Shown here: in pieces, positions 1 to 8,916 of the stretch
Numbering within the stretch: the first letter of the stretch is position 1
How the letters are laid out: every line of letters starts with the position of its first letter
From: Scytonema hofmannii PCC 7110
GTDB taxonomy: Bacteria > Cyanobacteriota > Cyanobacteriia > Cyanobacteriales > Nostocaceae
Direction of reading: 5' to 3'
Assembly (NCBI RefSeq): GCF_000346485.2
Contig: NZ_KQ976354.1
Span: 7,060,141-7,124,140, forward strand
DNA length: 64,000 bases
Notes under the pieces: generated by a model
Seen by the model: only the letters and a program-made list of their open reading frames with translations
Told to the model about the DNA's origin: nothing
Databases searched by the model: none
Made by a program: the position numbers and the translations under genes

Positions 1-1
1 T

Positions 2-529
2 AGAGAAAAATTTATTTGTCAAGTTATTCTGAGAAATAGAAGAAAGAAAATTTACGGGCATAAGGATGGGAATCCTTTAAGTTTTGAAGTTTTAGAAACG
101 CTGATTCCTCATTTGAGAGTAGAAGAATTAGAACTATTAGTACATAAAAAAATTCTTCGGTTAGTTGAAGGTAAAGGTTATGAATTTGTGAATTCTAAAA
201 TTTCTTCAGGAATTAACAATATTTGTAAAATTTTCTTGCCTCATGCTGATGCTGTTTCTACTTTAACAGCGACTGGAACTAGAGATTATGTAGCAACAAT
301 ATCTATAGAATGTCAAGAACCAGAAATATATAAACAGTTGTTTCTGCAAAAAATTTATAGGGGAAAAAAATATAAGCCTTTCACTGCACAAGATTACGCT
401 AGATTACAAGGTTTTCCAGAATGGTTTGAATTGGCTAAGAATGAGGTGACTGCGAAGCATCAATTTGGCAATGCAGTTTCAATTCCTGTTGTTTATAATT
501 TAATAACAGCTTTACTGAAAGTTATTTGA
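2..529 (+). CDS. C5-cytosine DNA methyltransferase, C-terminal part (cut by window edge)
   Basis: The frame is open from the first complete codon of the window, so the 5' part lies outside. The visible ~175 residues end with YKPFTAQDYARLQGFPEWF and then HQFGNAVSIPVV, which match the closing target-recognition and motif IX/X region (RLQGFP, GNAV) of m5C DNA methyltransferases. These enzymes transfer a methyl group from S-adenosylmethionine to cytosine C5. The catalytic PCQ and ENV motifs are not in view. The stop is 11 bases before the ATG of the restriction-endonuclease-like gene, so the two look like one restriction-modification unit. The family call is fairly safe; the recognition site cannot be read. 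Confidence 0.85.
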   Translation, partial: REKFICQVILRNRRKKIYGHKDGNPLSFEVLETLIPHLRVEELELLVHKKILRLVEGKGYEFVNSKISSGINNICKIFLPHADAVSTLTATGTRDYVATISIECQEPEIYKQLFLQKIYRGKKYKPFTAQDYARLQGFPEWFELAKNEVTAKHQFGNAVSIPVVYNLITALLKVI

Positions 530-540
530 TAATTTTTACT

Positions 541-1380
541 ATGAATGCTATAAGCACTAAAACTCGTGAGATAATCAAAGGATATTTAGAAGGCTTTATC
601 AAAGGTCTTATAGATGAGTATAAAGGGCGAGAAATTGTCAAGCCAGACAATGGAGCAGAGTATTTATCGCGATTGTCCTTGAATGGAGAATTGAAACCTT
701 TTCAAGCATCTCTTGTTCCACCAGAATTAATTCGTATTAACCAATTTGAACGAGGGTTGAGTACTAGATTAGGAAGTTCTATTGAAGAATGTGCTCGTTT
801 AATTGCTATTGAGCATCATCAAGATGTTCGTCGAGGGTACGATATTAGATCTGAAGTTAGTGTTGCAGCTTTTGCTGAAGCTGAACGCCAGAAGGAAAAT
901 TACGAATCTGCAGCAAATAGCCATCAATCTAAGCCGTCTTTTAAGCAGATGGTAACAGCAGTACTTAATGCTCGGCGTTCTGACGATTTAGAAACCAAGT
1001 GTGTTCGGACAGACCTTTATACTCTTGCAAAGGATGGGAGAGAATATTTTTTTGAGATTAAGGCTCCAAAGCCTAATAAAGGACAATGTTTAGAAGTCAT
1101 ACAACGTCTTTTGAGGTTTCACTTGCTACGTGGAGAAAAACGCCCTGACGTACAAGCTTATTATGCTATGCCATATAATCCTTACGGTTTTACAAAAGCT
1201 GACTACAGGTGGTCTTATGCTTTAAATTATATGCCATTTGAAGAAATTGTCGTTATTGGACACGAGTTTTGGAATATCATAGGTGGAGCAACTGCATACG
1301 AAGAATTGTTAGAAATATATTTGGAAGTAGGACGTGAGAAAAGTAAATATATGCTTGATGCTTTAGCTTTTGGATTTTAA
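541..1380 (+). CDS. TdeIII-like type II restriction endonuclease
   Basis: About 279 residues. The central segment DLYTLAKDGREYFFEIKAPKPNKGQ fits a PD-(D/E)XK nuclease core: an acidic residue, a beta turn, then ExK. The PKPNKGQ neighbourhood is what I remember for TdeIII-family enzymes (recognition GGNCC). That family name is from memory and not checked. It follows a C5 methyltransferase by 11 bases in the same direction, the expected layout of a type II restriction-modification system. I chose ATG at 541; an in-frame TTG at 526 would overlap the methyltransferase stop. No clear Shine-Dalgarno sequence is seen at either. The reading frame is intact, so the enzyme may be active. Confidence 0.72.
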   Translation: MNAISTKTREIIKGYLEGFIKGLIDEYKGREIVKPDNGAEYLSRLSLNGELKPFQASLVPPELIRINQFERGLSTRLGSSIEECARLIAIEHHQDVRRGYDIRSEVSVAAFAEAERQKENYESAANSHQSKPSFKQMVTAVLNARRSDDLETKCVRTDLYTLAKDGREYFFEIKAPKPNKGQCLEVIQRLLRFHLLRGEKRPDVQAYYAMPYNPYGFTKADYRWSYALNYMPFEEIVVIGHEFWNIIGGATAYEELLEIYLEVGREKSKYMLDALAFGF

Positions 1381-1722
1381 ACGTGAGACTCGTACTCATT
1401 CTTGATGTGAAACTTTTCCTATAAATTTCGCGATCGCTCATAAAAAAGTAGTTAAAATTTTTACTCTTTTACGCCCAAAGACTACTATTTAAATGAACTG
1501 CAAAGACGCAAAGGACACGTTCGCGAACGCGAGTGCGTGTGCTTTGCACATAGCGTCTCCGTGAGGAGAAGAGAAGAAAGAGAAAAAGAAGATGAATAAT
1601 CTTGTAGCACTGAAGGGAGTAATCCAAAATCTAAAATCTACAATCCAAAATTGATAAACTTCCGGACTCCGTTCTTCAGTATTAGAAAGTGTATTTGGTT
1701 ACTCTTTCTCTCGATACTACTT
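1381..1722. other. Intergenic region with dispersed palindromic repeats
   Basis: A 342-base gap between the endonuclease gene and recQ. It holds a HIP1-like GCGATCGC near 1431, the palindrome CGTTCGCGAACG near 1520, a GTGTGCTTTGCACAT-type inverted repeat just after it, and a short (ATCCAAA)-type heptamer run at about 1620-1651. I see no further gene. Confidence 0.6.
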
Positions 1723-3159
1723 ATGAATCACCCTGTCACAACATCATGGAACGAAGTCCGCGCTGCATTTCAAAAAATTTGGGGTTATGAGGACTTCCGC
1801 CCACCGCAGGGAGAAATTATTCAAAGTTTGTTGGCGAAAAAAGATGCACTGATTATCATGCCTACAGGTGGGGGGAAATCTATTTGTTTTCAGTTACCAG
1901 CATTATTACAAACTGGACTTACGCTGGTAATTTCCCCTCTAGTGGCGTTGATGGAAAATCAAGTACAGGAATTACAAGAACGGAATTTAGCAGCTGCTCT
2001 TTTACATGGTGAGTTACCAACGTTTCAACGACGCAAGACTTTGCAAGCTTTGGAAAAACAACAATTGAGACTGCTTTACCTGTCACCAGAAACTTTACTC
2101 AGTCCACCCGTATGGGATAGATTGTGTAAACCTGAACTTATGATTAATGCTCTCATTTTAGATGAGGCACATTGTTTGGTGCAGTGGGGAGACACTTTTA
2201 GACCTGCTTATCGAAGATTAGAAGCTGTCAGACCTGCACTTCTTAAATCTAAACCAGTGGGAACAACGATCGCGATCGCTGCTTTCACTGCGACTGCTGA
2301 CCCCACAGCCAAAGCAACAATTCAACAAGTCTTACAATTACACGAACCAACAGTTTTTTGCATCAATCCTTACCGTCCCAATATTAACCCCTGTGTTCGC
2401 ATAGCTTGGACGCCAAGAGGGAGAAAACAACAAATTTTAAAGTTCTTGAAGGATAAAACACAACAAAGTGGGTTAATTTATGTTCGGACAAGACGAGATA
2501 GTGAAGATTTAGCTGCATGGCTGCAACAGATGGGTTACTCTACCACTAGTTATCATGCAGGATTGGGAGCAGAAGAACGCCGCGCTGTAGAAGCAAAATG
2601 GCTGAGTGGAAAAATATCGTTTGTTATTTGTACGTCTGCTTTTGGTATGGGAATCAACAAGTCTGATGTGCGTTGGGTCATTCACTTTCACTCACCTTTA
2701 CTGCTATCAGAGTACGTTCAAGAAATTGGACGTGCTGGAAGAGATGGCAAACCAGCCCAAGCGCTGACTTTGATAAGCGAACCTACGGGATGGTTAGATC
2801 CAGAAGACAAACAAAGGCAAAAGTTTTTTGAAAATAATTTGCGATCGCTACAAACTTCCGCTCTGCAACTCATGAAAAAACTACCTTCTACTGGTGAAGT
2901 GGCGACAGTCACACAACAATTTCCCGAAGCTGCGATCGCACTTTCTTTACTGCACAGTAGTGGTCAACTCCAGTGGCTTGACCCATTTCATTATAAAATT
3001 TTTCCCGGTACAAAAACTCCACCCGTCACCCAATTAGGTGCTACCAAGCAGATGAATCAGTATCTTCTAACAAGGCAATGCCGTTGGGGATTTTTATTGA
3101 ACGCTTTTGGTTTTAATAAAGAATTAAACTGGCGTTGCGGACATTGTGATAATTGTTAG
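1723..3159 (+). CDS. recQ: RecQ-family ATP-dependent DNA helicase (short form)
   Basis: RecQ helicases unwind DNA 3' to 5' during recombination and repair. Seen in the ~478-residue protein: Walker A MPTGGGKSICFQLPA, the DEAH-box segment DEAHCLVQWG, the FTATAD motif, SAFGMGINKSDVRWVIHF and the QEIGRAGRDG motif VI. The C terminus ends at WRCGHCDNC, the start of the RecQ zinc-binding module. The winged-helix and HRDC domains of E. coli RecQ (about 610 residues) are therefore absent. Start chosen at ATG 1723; an upstream in-frame TTG at 1651 lies in repeat sequence and would add an unlikely hydrophobic leader. Confidence 0.88.
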   Translation: MNHPVTTSWNEVRAAFQKIWGYEDFRPPQGEIIQSLLAKKDALIIMPTGGGKSICFQLPALLQTGLTLVISPLVALMENQVQELQERNLAAALLHGELPTFQRRKTLQALEKQQLRLLYLSPETLLSPPVWDRLCKPELMINALILDEAHCLVQWGDTFRPAYRRLEAVRPALLKSKPVGTTIAIAAFTATADPTAKATIQQVLQLHEPTVFCINPYRPNINPCVRIAWTPRGRKQQILKFLKDKTQQSGLIYVRTRRDSEDLAAWLQQMGYSTTSYHAGLGAEERRAVEAKWLSGKISFVICTSAFGMGINKSDVRWVIHFHSPLLLSEYVQEIGRAGRDGKPAQALTLISEPTGWLDPEDKQRQKFFENNLRSLQTSALQLMKKLPSTGEVATVTQQFPEAAIALSLLHSSGQLQWLDPFHYKIFPGTKTPPVTQLGATKQMNQYLLTRQCRWGFLLNAFGFNKELNWRCGHCDNC

Positions 3160-3211
3160 TAGTCATTAGCGCTCTTCCATCACTTTCGCGCTCATAAAAT
3201 TTGAAACCCTA

Positions 3212-3260
3212 TTTTTAGGTTAGTCCGCGCAGGCGGACTTTGTTTGTATAGTTGTGACTT
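3212..3260. repeat. Dispersed hairpin repeat after recQ
   Basis: AGTCCGCGCAGGCGGACT forms a perfect short hairpin followed by TTTGTTTGTATAG. A related tail, GTTTGTATAGTCGCGA, recurs near 20227, which fits a dispersed cyanobacterial repeat. It could act as a terminator between the convergent genes recQ and pheS. Confidence 0.5.
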
Positions 3261-3354
3261 CCAGTCGCCTCAATTATTCTCTATCTAGAGTCATAAAAGA
3301 GCGTTAGTCATTGGTCATTTGCTAAGGACTAGTGACCAAGGACAAATGAAATTA

Positions 3355-4347
3355 TTAAAATTGCCTTAAGAAACGTAAGTCGCTAGCGTAGACGCGGCGA
3401 ATATCATCGATTTGGTGGAGTACCATGGCAAAACGTTCTACACCAAAGCCCGCAGCAAAGCCAGTGTATACTTCCGGATCGTAGCCAACAGCTTTGAGTA
3501 CGTTTGGATCGACCATTCCGCAGCCCATAACTTCCAACCAGCGACCATTCCATTGCAAATCAACTTCTGCAGAGGGTTCTGTGAAGGGAAAATAGCTGGC
3601 GCGGAAGCGAATTTGCACGTCACCAAACATTTCTTGTAAAAATACTTTTACAGTCCCTTTGAGGTCGGTAAAAGTTAACCCTTCATCCACTGCTAAAAGT
3701 TCTATCTGATGGAAAACTGCTGAGTGAGTCGCATCGACATTGTCTCTCCGGTAAACTCGTCCGGGGGCGATGACTCGAATGGGTGGTTCCTCGGTTTCCA
3801 TATAGCGAATTTGTACTGACGAGGTATGAGTCCGCAGGAGATTTCCATCTGGTAGATAGAATGTGTCCTGCATATCGCGGGCGGGGTGATCGGGTGGAGT
3901 GTTGAGCGCTTCAAAGTTGTAGTAGTCTGTTTCCATCTCCGGACCGTTGGCTACCGTGTAACCCATACCGACAAAGATGTCCAATGCTCTATCGATTATC
4001 CCATTGAGCGGATGGACGCGACCTTGAGGACGGTAGATTCCTGGCATTGTCACATCCAAATTTTCAGCTTCTAGCTGTGCTTGGATTTGGGCTTTTTCTA
4101 AAGCTGCGTGTTGCTGGTCTATACTGGCTTGTAGGGCATCTTTTACAGTGTTTGCGATCGCCCCAATTTTTGGTCTTTCTTCTGCACTCAGTTGACCCAT
4201 ACTTCGCAACAGCGCCCCTAGCTGACCTTTTTTACCCAGGTAGCTGACTCTTAGTTCCTCAAGGCGTTCTAGTGTATTGGCGGCGGCGATCGCCTGTTCT
4301 CCTTCCTCTTGCAGTGCTAAGAGTTGAGCTTCTAAATTGTTAGTCAT
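3355..4347 (-). CDS. pheS: Phenylalanine--tRNA ligase alpha subunit
   Basis: Catalytic subunit of the cytoplasmic alpha2-beta2 synthetase that charges tRNA-Phe. The 330-residue length is normal. Seen: an N-terminal coiled-coil region (residues ~1-85), [14 protein letters not shown] (motif 2 area), [17 protein letters not shown], the Gly-rich [12 protein letters not shown] and the motif 3 stretch [18 protein letters not shown]. No pheT lies next to it, as is common in cyanobacteria. The ATG sits at the edge of an (AATGACC)-type heptamer array that fills the upstream region, so the first residues (MTNN) are partly repeat-derived. Confidence 0.97.
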   Translation of the reverse strand: MTNNLEAQLLALQEEGEQAIAAANTLERLEELRVSYLGKKGQLGALLRSMGQLSAEERPKIGAIANTVKDALQASIDQQHAALEKAQIQAQLEAENLDVTMPGIYRPQGRVHPLNGIIDRALDIFVGMGYTVANGPEMETDYYNFEALNTPPDHPARDMQDTFYLPDGNLLRTHTSSVQIRYMETEEPPIRVIAPGRVYRRDNVDATHSAVFHQIELLAVDEGLTFTDLKGTVKVFLQEMFGDVQIRFRASYFPFTEPSAEVDLQWNGRWLEVMGCGMVDPNVLKAVGYDPEVYTGFAAGFGVERFAMVLHQIDDIRRVYASDLRFLRQF

Positions 4348-4400
4348 TTGTTATTTGTCATTGGTCATTGGTCATTGGTCATTGGTCATTTGTTATTTGC
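4342..4400. repeat. Heptanucleotide array (TTGGTCA type) upstream of pheS
   Basis: Tandem TTGGTCA/TTTGTCA units directly abut and overlap the pheS start codon on the minus strand. Each unit carries ATGAC when read on the minus strand. Confidence 0.8.
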
Positions 4401-4511
4401 AAAGAACGAATGACGTTAGTATGGCATCCACGAGCTAAAGACAGCGGTCAAAGCCAAACTGTTGTTTTCCAGCACCCAGGACTAGACTATTATATGAGAT
4501 TCTTGCTTAAT

Positions 4512-4597
4512 CAGTGACCAGTGACCAGTGACCAGTGACCAGTGTACGGGCGTAACGCCTTGCGCCCCTACTAACTACTAACAACTAACCACTAACT
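4512..4597. repeat. Heptanucleotide arrays (TGACCAG and CTAACTA types) before surE
   Basis: About four TGACCAG units at 4512-4543, then ACTAACTA-type units at 4571-4597 reaching the surE ATG. They fill most of the pheS-surE divergent gap, where the promoters of both genes would have to lie. Confidence 0.75.
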
Positions 4598-5395
4598 ATG
4601 AAATTACTAATTAGTAATGATGATGGTATTTCATCTCTAGGTATTCGTACTCTTGCCAACACCTTAGCAGAAGCAGGTCACGATGTGAGTGTAGTTTGTC
4701 CGGATCGGGAACGTTCGGCTACCGGACATGGGTTAACCCTACACCAGCCGATCCGTGCCGAAATTTTGGAATCTATCTTTCATCCAACTGTCAAGGCTTG
4801 GGCTTGCGATGGCACTCCTTCTGACTGTGTTAAGTTGGCTCTGTGGGCTTTGTTAGAATCACCTCCCGACTTAGTTCTTTCTGGTATTAATCATGGTGCC
4901 AATTTAGGGACTGAAATTCTCTACTCCGGTACTGTATCTGCGGCAATGGAAGGATTAATTGAGGGTATTCCCAGTATCGCCTTCAGTCTTGCTAGCCGCA
5001 ATAGTAAGGATTTTCAACCCTCTGCTGACTTTGCCAAAATTTTAGTAGGGCAAATTGAGAAAAACCCCCTACCGGAGTTGATGTTACTGAATGTCAATAT
5101 TCCCCCTGTCAAATGGGAAGAAATTGCCGGAGTGACTCTTACCCGTCAAGGCGTGCGGCGTTATGTCGATGTTTTTGATAAGCGAGTCGATCCGAGGGGG
5201 AAAACTTATTATTGGTTAACTGGTGAAGTTCTAGAGGACGTTGAACCACCGACTGGTTTAAATCTTTCTCAGAACATACCTATTGATGTGCGCGTTATCC
5301 GTGAAAACTACATCAGTATAACACCTTTACAATACAATCTTACTTATGCAAAGGGACTCAATGAATTATCTCAGTGGGAATTTAAGTTTCCGTAA
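4598..5395 (+). CDS. surE: 5'/3'-nucleotidase SurE
   Basis: SurE is a metal-dependent phosphatase acting on nucleoside monophosphates and short polyphosphates. The 265-residue protein starts [11 protein letters not shown] with the DD metal ligands, has [30 protein letters not shown] and [26 protein letters not shown]. These are the hallmark SurE motifs, and the length is normal. It is divergent from pheS and followed by a hairpin-bearing gap. The start is the only sensible ATG and lies at the end of a heptamer array. Confidence 0.96.
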   Translation: MKLLISNDDGISSLGIRTLANTLAEAGHDVSVVCPDRERSATGHGLTLHQPIRAEILESIFHPTVKAWACDGTPSDCVKLALWALLESPPDLVLSGINHGANLGTEILYSGTVSAAMEGLIEGIPSIAFSLASRNSKDFQPSADFAKILVGQIEKNPLPELMLLNVNIPPVKWEEIAGVTLTRQGVRRYVDVFDKRVDPRGKTYYWLTGEVLEDVEPPTGLNLSQNIPIDVRVIRENYISITPLQYNLTYAKGLNELSQWEFKFP

Positions 5396-5573
5396 AGTTT
5401 ATAAAATGTACGGATAACTCCGTCTAGTTGGCGAAATGCAACTGGGCAAAATTTAGGTTATAAAGTGAGGAGTCGATTTTGAGGATAAACCATAAGATAA
5501 ACCTTAGAAGATATGAAAATTCAGCTAAAAAGTTTTTCATTCCTAAAAACAAAAACAATGTGTTAGCAGGGTG

Positions 5574-5621
5574 TGCTGTCTTCCTAAGAAGCCCTTCTTT
5601 AGAAAAAGCCTTAAGACAGCA
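5574..5621 (+). promoter_or_regulatory. Long hairpin in the leader of the MBL-fold gene
   Basis: A perfect 9-bp stem, TGCTGTCTT (5574-5582) with AAGACAGCA (5613-5621), encloses a 30-base loop with a further TAAGAA/TTCTTTA pairing. No T-run follows, so it is not a classical terminator of surE. It ends 66 bases before the ATG at 5688 and could be a leader structure. Function unknown. Confidence 0.4.
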
Positions 5622-5687
5622 TAAACTTAATGATTAAAGTAAAAATTCTTTGTATTGATCGCCCACTCAGTCCAGCAAGCAAAACTC

Positions 5688-6569
5688 ATGTCTAGGATAG
5701 AGAATTTATTTTCCGTGTATTTTTGGGGCGTTCGCGGCAGTATCCCCTGTCCGGGACCTGATACCGTTCGTTATGGCGGTAATACCCCTTGCGTTGAGAT
5801 GCAAGTGGGCGGCAAACGCTTAATTTTTGATGGAGGCACGGGTTTACATGTTTTAGGACAATCTTTGTTGTCCAAAATGCCGATAGAAGCACATATTTTC
5901 TTCACCCACTCCCACTGGGACCATATGCAGGGGTTTCCCTTCTTTAGCCCTGGGTTTATTATGGGAAACACCTTTCATATCTATGGTGCGATCGCTCCCG
6001 ATGGTTCTACCATAGAACAGCGTCTGAATGACCAAATGCTGCATCCAAATTTTCCGGTACCGTTGCAAATCATGCAAGCAAATTTATCATTTCGTGATGT
6101 GATACCGGGACACGCAATACATATTAATGACATTACTGTGGAGACTTCCCCGCTCAATCATCCTGGTGAAGCTGTAGGATACAGGGTGAACTGGCGCGGA
6201 AGATCGGCTGTTTACGTGACTGATACCGAACACTTTCCTGACAGAATAGATGAAAATGTTCTTAAATTGGCTCGTGATGCTGATATCCTCATCTATGATT
6301 CTACTTATACTGATGAAGAATATCATTCTCTAACCAGACCTAAAATTGGTTGGGGTCACTCTACGTGGCAGGAAGCTGTGAAAGTAGCCCAAGCTGCTAA
6401 TGTCAAAACTTTGGTCATCTATCACCACGACCCCTCTCATGATGATGAATTTCTAGATCGTGTCGGTCAAGAAGCAGCAGAGAAATATCCGGGGGCTGTG
6501 ATGGCACGTGAAGGCATGGCACTTCAGGTTCCCGTACCCATTACATTATCAGAATCTTTTCGGTGTTAG
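5688..6569 (+). CDS. MBL-fold metallo-hydrolase
   Basis: About 293 residues. The signature THSHWDHMQGFPFF is the HxHxDH di-metal site of the metallo-beta-lactamase fold. The N-terminal FWGVRGSIPCPGPDTVRYGGNT resembles a cyanobacterial group of MBL hydrolases related to phosphodiesterases and RNase Z-like enzymes. Later ligands are visible in SPLNHPGEAVGY, VYVTDTEH and IYHHDPSHDD. The substrate is not known. ATG at 5688 was chosen over an in-frame TTG at 5655 because homology-like sequence begins only after it. The gene stands alone between surE and ribF. Confidence 0.82.
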   Translation: MSRIENLFSVYFWGVRGSIPCPGPDTVRYGGNTPCVEMQVGGKRLIFDGGTGLHVLGQSLLSKMPIEAHIFFTHSHWDHMQGFPFFSPGFIMGNTFHIYGAIAPDGSTIEQRLNDQMLHPNFPVPLQIMQANLSFRDVIPGHAIHINDITVETSPLNHPGEAVGYRVNWRGRSAVYVTDTEHFPDRIDENVLKLARDADILIYDSTYTDEEYHSLTRPKIGWGHSTWQEAVKVAQAANVKTLVIYHHDPSHDDEFLDRVGQEAAEKYPGAVMAREGMALQVPVPITLSESFRC

Positions 6570-6639
6570 GAAATTCTTTGTTTAGAAGTGCTCTAAGGGA
6601 GCAAAGGTGGATTTTGGATTAGATTGGTGATTAGAAGCT

Positions 6640-6790
6640 TATGCGCTTTCCGCGCACGCTTTGCCAACAGCCCTTCAGCAAAAAACGGTTAACCGCTCAC
6701 TGCAAGCGGTTTGCCGATAGCCATCAGTCATCAGCCGAAAATTATAATTAAGCTGATATCTGATAGTTAGAGCGCTGATAGCTGAAACAT
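6640..6790. repeat. Repeat-rich gap before ribF
   Basis: Contains CGCTTTCCGCGCACGCTTTGCC and AACGGTTAACCGCT palindromic pieces, then CTGATAG/ATCAGTC-type heptamer-like units at about 6721-6785. No gene is seen. Confidence 0.45.
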
Positions 6791-6811
6791 TCCTAAAATC
6801 CCAGAATCGAC

Positions 6812-7828
6812 GTGCTAAATCTGTCTCAAAATGGGTTTTCTGTGTGGGTTACTTCTTCGACCGAACTGGCTCTAACACCAACGTGTGTTGCACTAGGCAA
6901 ATTTGACGGCGTACATCGCGGTCACCAACGGGTTATTCAACCCATATTGCCTGATGTCACGGCATCCTCACACGCCTACTCAACGGTTGTCACCTTTAAT
7001 CCCCATCCTCAGGAATTTTTCACGGGTCTTGCCCGTACTTGGTTGACACCGTTGGATGAAAAAATTTTTCAGTTGCGATCGCTTGGGGTAGAACAATTAG
7101 TACTGCTACCCTTTGATAAGGAATTGTCCGCGTTAACTCCCGAACAGTTCGTAGAAAAAATTCTCATCCAACAATTACAAGCCAAACGGATTAGCGTCGG
7201 GCAAGATTTTTGTTTTGGCTCCAATCGTAGTGGGACTGCCAAGGATTTGCAAGTCCTTGCCGCCAAATTTGACATTCCCGTCACCATTGTTCCCATAGAA
7301 ACTTGTGCATCTCCTGAAAGAGCAGACAACAGTGATGCTAGCGACTCTTCCATTCACCAGACTCGCATTAGCACTTCACTTATCCGTCAAGTCCTGCAAA
7401 ATGGTGATATTCGTCAAGCAAATAAACTGTTGGGACGACCTTATACCCTGATAGGTGATGTCATCAAAGGTCAACAACTTGGTAGAACAATTGGTTTTCC
7501 CACTGCTAACCTACAGTTGCCAAAAGATAAATTTTTGCCAAGCTTTGGGGTTTACGCTGTTCGTGTTTCCACTCTCAGTGAGACACTGAACGCTCCAGAA
7601 TATACTTACTTGGGCGTGATGAATATAGGTAACCGTCCAACAGTAAATGGTACGTATCAATCCGTAGAAGTCCATTTATTTGATTGGTCTGGCGATCTAT
7701 ACGGTAAAAAACTAGCAGTACAGCTAGAACAATTTTTGCGACCTGAGGAAAAATTTTCTTCCGTGGAAGCCCTAAAACAACAAATTCAACAAGACTGCAT
7801 TGCTGCAAGAGCATTTTTGGGCGGTTAG
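6812..7828 (+). CDS. ribF: Bifunctional riboflavin kinase / FAD synthetase
   Basis: Converts riboflavin to FMN and FMN to FAD. N-terminal nucleotidyltransferase domain: VALGKFDGVHRGHQ (HxGH motif), VVTFNPHPQEFF and the ISTSLIRQ signature. The C-terminal flavokinase domain begins near residue 205 with GDVIKGQQLGRTIGFPTANLQL and continues with GVMNIGNRPT and VEVHLFDW. The length of 338 is usual. The first start in frame is GTG at 6812; a GTG ten codons later at 6842 is the alternative. I see no FMN riboswitch upstream. Confidence 0.95.
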   Translation: MLNLSQNGFSVWVTSSTELALTPTCVALGKFDGVHRGHQRVIQPILPDVTASSHAYSTVVTFNPHPQEFFTGLARTWLTPLDEKIFQLRSLGVEQLVLLPFDKELSALTPEQFVEKILIQQLQAKRISVGQDFCFGSNRSGTAKDLQVLAAKFDIPVTIVPIETCASPERADNSDASDSSIHQTRISTSLIRQVLQNGDIRQANKLLGRPYTLIGDVIKGQQLGRTIGFPTANLQLPKDKFLPSFGVYAVRVSTLSETLNAPEYTYLGVMNIGNRPTVNGTYQSVEVHLFDWSGDLYGKKLAVQLEQFLRPEEKFSSVEALKQQIQQDCIAARAFLGG

Positions 7829-7841
7829 TTGGGAATACTGT

Positions 7842-7921
7842 AATTGGTTATTGGTTAGTGGTTAGTGGTTAGTTGTTAATTGTGCCATTAACTACTAACT
7901 ACTAACCACTAACTACTAACA
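7842..7921. repeat. Inverted heptanucleotide arrays (GGTTAGT then ACTAACC)
   Basis: A run of GGTTAGT units followed by a run of complementary ACTAACC/ACTAACT units. They can pair as a long hairpin between ribF and the moxR-like gene. Confidence 0.75.
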
Positions 7922-7936
7922 GTTCCCTATATTTAT

Positions 7937-8845
7937 ATGAGACAACAAATTGACGCTTTAACACAAAACTTAGGACTAGCGATTGTTGGTAAAGCTGAGG
8001 CAATACGTTTAGTACTAGTTGCCCTGCTAGCAGGTGGTCATGCTTTATTAGAAGATGTACCAGGGGTAGGCAAAACCCTCCTCGCCAAATCTTTAGCTCG
8101 TTCCATTGATGGGAAATTTCAAAGGTTACAGTGTACTCCCGATTTACTTCCAACTGATATTACAGGGACTAATATCTGGAATCCAAAAAGCGGTGAATTT
8201 ACTTTTCTTCCGGGTCCGGTATTTGCCAATGTCTTACTAGCAGACGAAATAAATCGTGCCACACCTCGCACCCAATCAGCTTTGTTAGAAGTGATGGAAG
8301 AACATCAGGTCACTGTAGATGGGGTTTCTCGTACCGTTCCCACGCCATTTTTCGTCATTGCAACTCAGAACCCAATTGAATATCAGGGTACTTTTCCCCT
8401 ACCTGAGGCGCAGATGGATCGATTCATGTTGTCCCTGAGTCTCGGCTATCCTACTGAAGCAGAAGAACTTCAGATGTTGCAACGCCATCAAGGTAGAATC
8501 AATTTTGCCGATTTACAACCCTGTATTTCTTTAGCAGAAATTCAAGAATTACAACGAATCTGTTCAAAAGTCAAGGTAGATACTTCGCTACAACAGTATA
8601 TTCTTGAATTAGTGCGAGCAACACGACACGATGAGGAAATCACACTTGGTGCCAGTCCTCGCGGTACTGTTGCCTTACAACGAGCAACTCAAGCCCTAGC
8701 TTTTCTATTGGGGAGAGACTATGCCATTCCCGATGATGTAAAATTTTTAGCACCTTATGTTCTTTGCCATCGTCTTATACCCAGTGGAGGACGCAGGGGA
8801 AAAACTGTGATGGAACGATTATTACGTTCTGTACCGATTCAGTGA
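7937..8845 (+). CDS. MoxR-family AAA+ ATPase
   Basis: MoxR ATPases act as chaperones for maturing protein complexes, often beside DUF58 and von Willebrand A proteins. Seen in 302 residues: Walker A EDVPGVGKTLLAKSLA, Walker B with sensor VLLADEINRATPRTQSALLEVMEE, sensor 1 FFVIATQNPIEYQGTFPLPEAQ and the arginine-rich DRFM region. No DUF58 or vWA gene is adjacent here, so the partner is unknown. The stop codon TGA is the first unit of a TGACCAG repeat array. Confidence 0.92.
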   Translation: MRQQIDALTQNLGLAIVGKAEAIRLVLVALLAGGHALLEDVPGVGKTLLAKSLARSIDGKFQRLQCTPDLLPTDITGTNIWNPKSGEFTFLPGPVFANVLLADEINRATPRTQSALLEVMEEHQVTVDGVSRTVPTPFFVIATQNPIEYQGTFPLPEAQMDRFMLSLSLGYPTEAEELQMLQRHQGRINFADLQPCISLAEIQELQRICSKVKVDTSLQQYILELVRATRHDEEITLGASPRGTVALQRATQALAFLLGRDYAIPDDVKFLAPYVLCHRLIPSGGRRGKTVMERLLRSVPIQ

Positions 8846-8916
8846 CCAGTGACCAGTGACCAGTGACCAATCCAAAATCCAAAATCCAAAATCCAAAATC
8901 CAAAATCCAAAATCCA
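8840..8916. repeat. Two heptanucleotide arrays (TGACCAG, then CCAAAAT)
   Basis: CAGTGACCAGTGACC units begin at the moxR stop codon and change to six or so CCAAAAT units ending at the ATG of the cytochrome gene. Confidence 0.85.
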
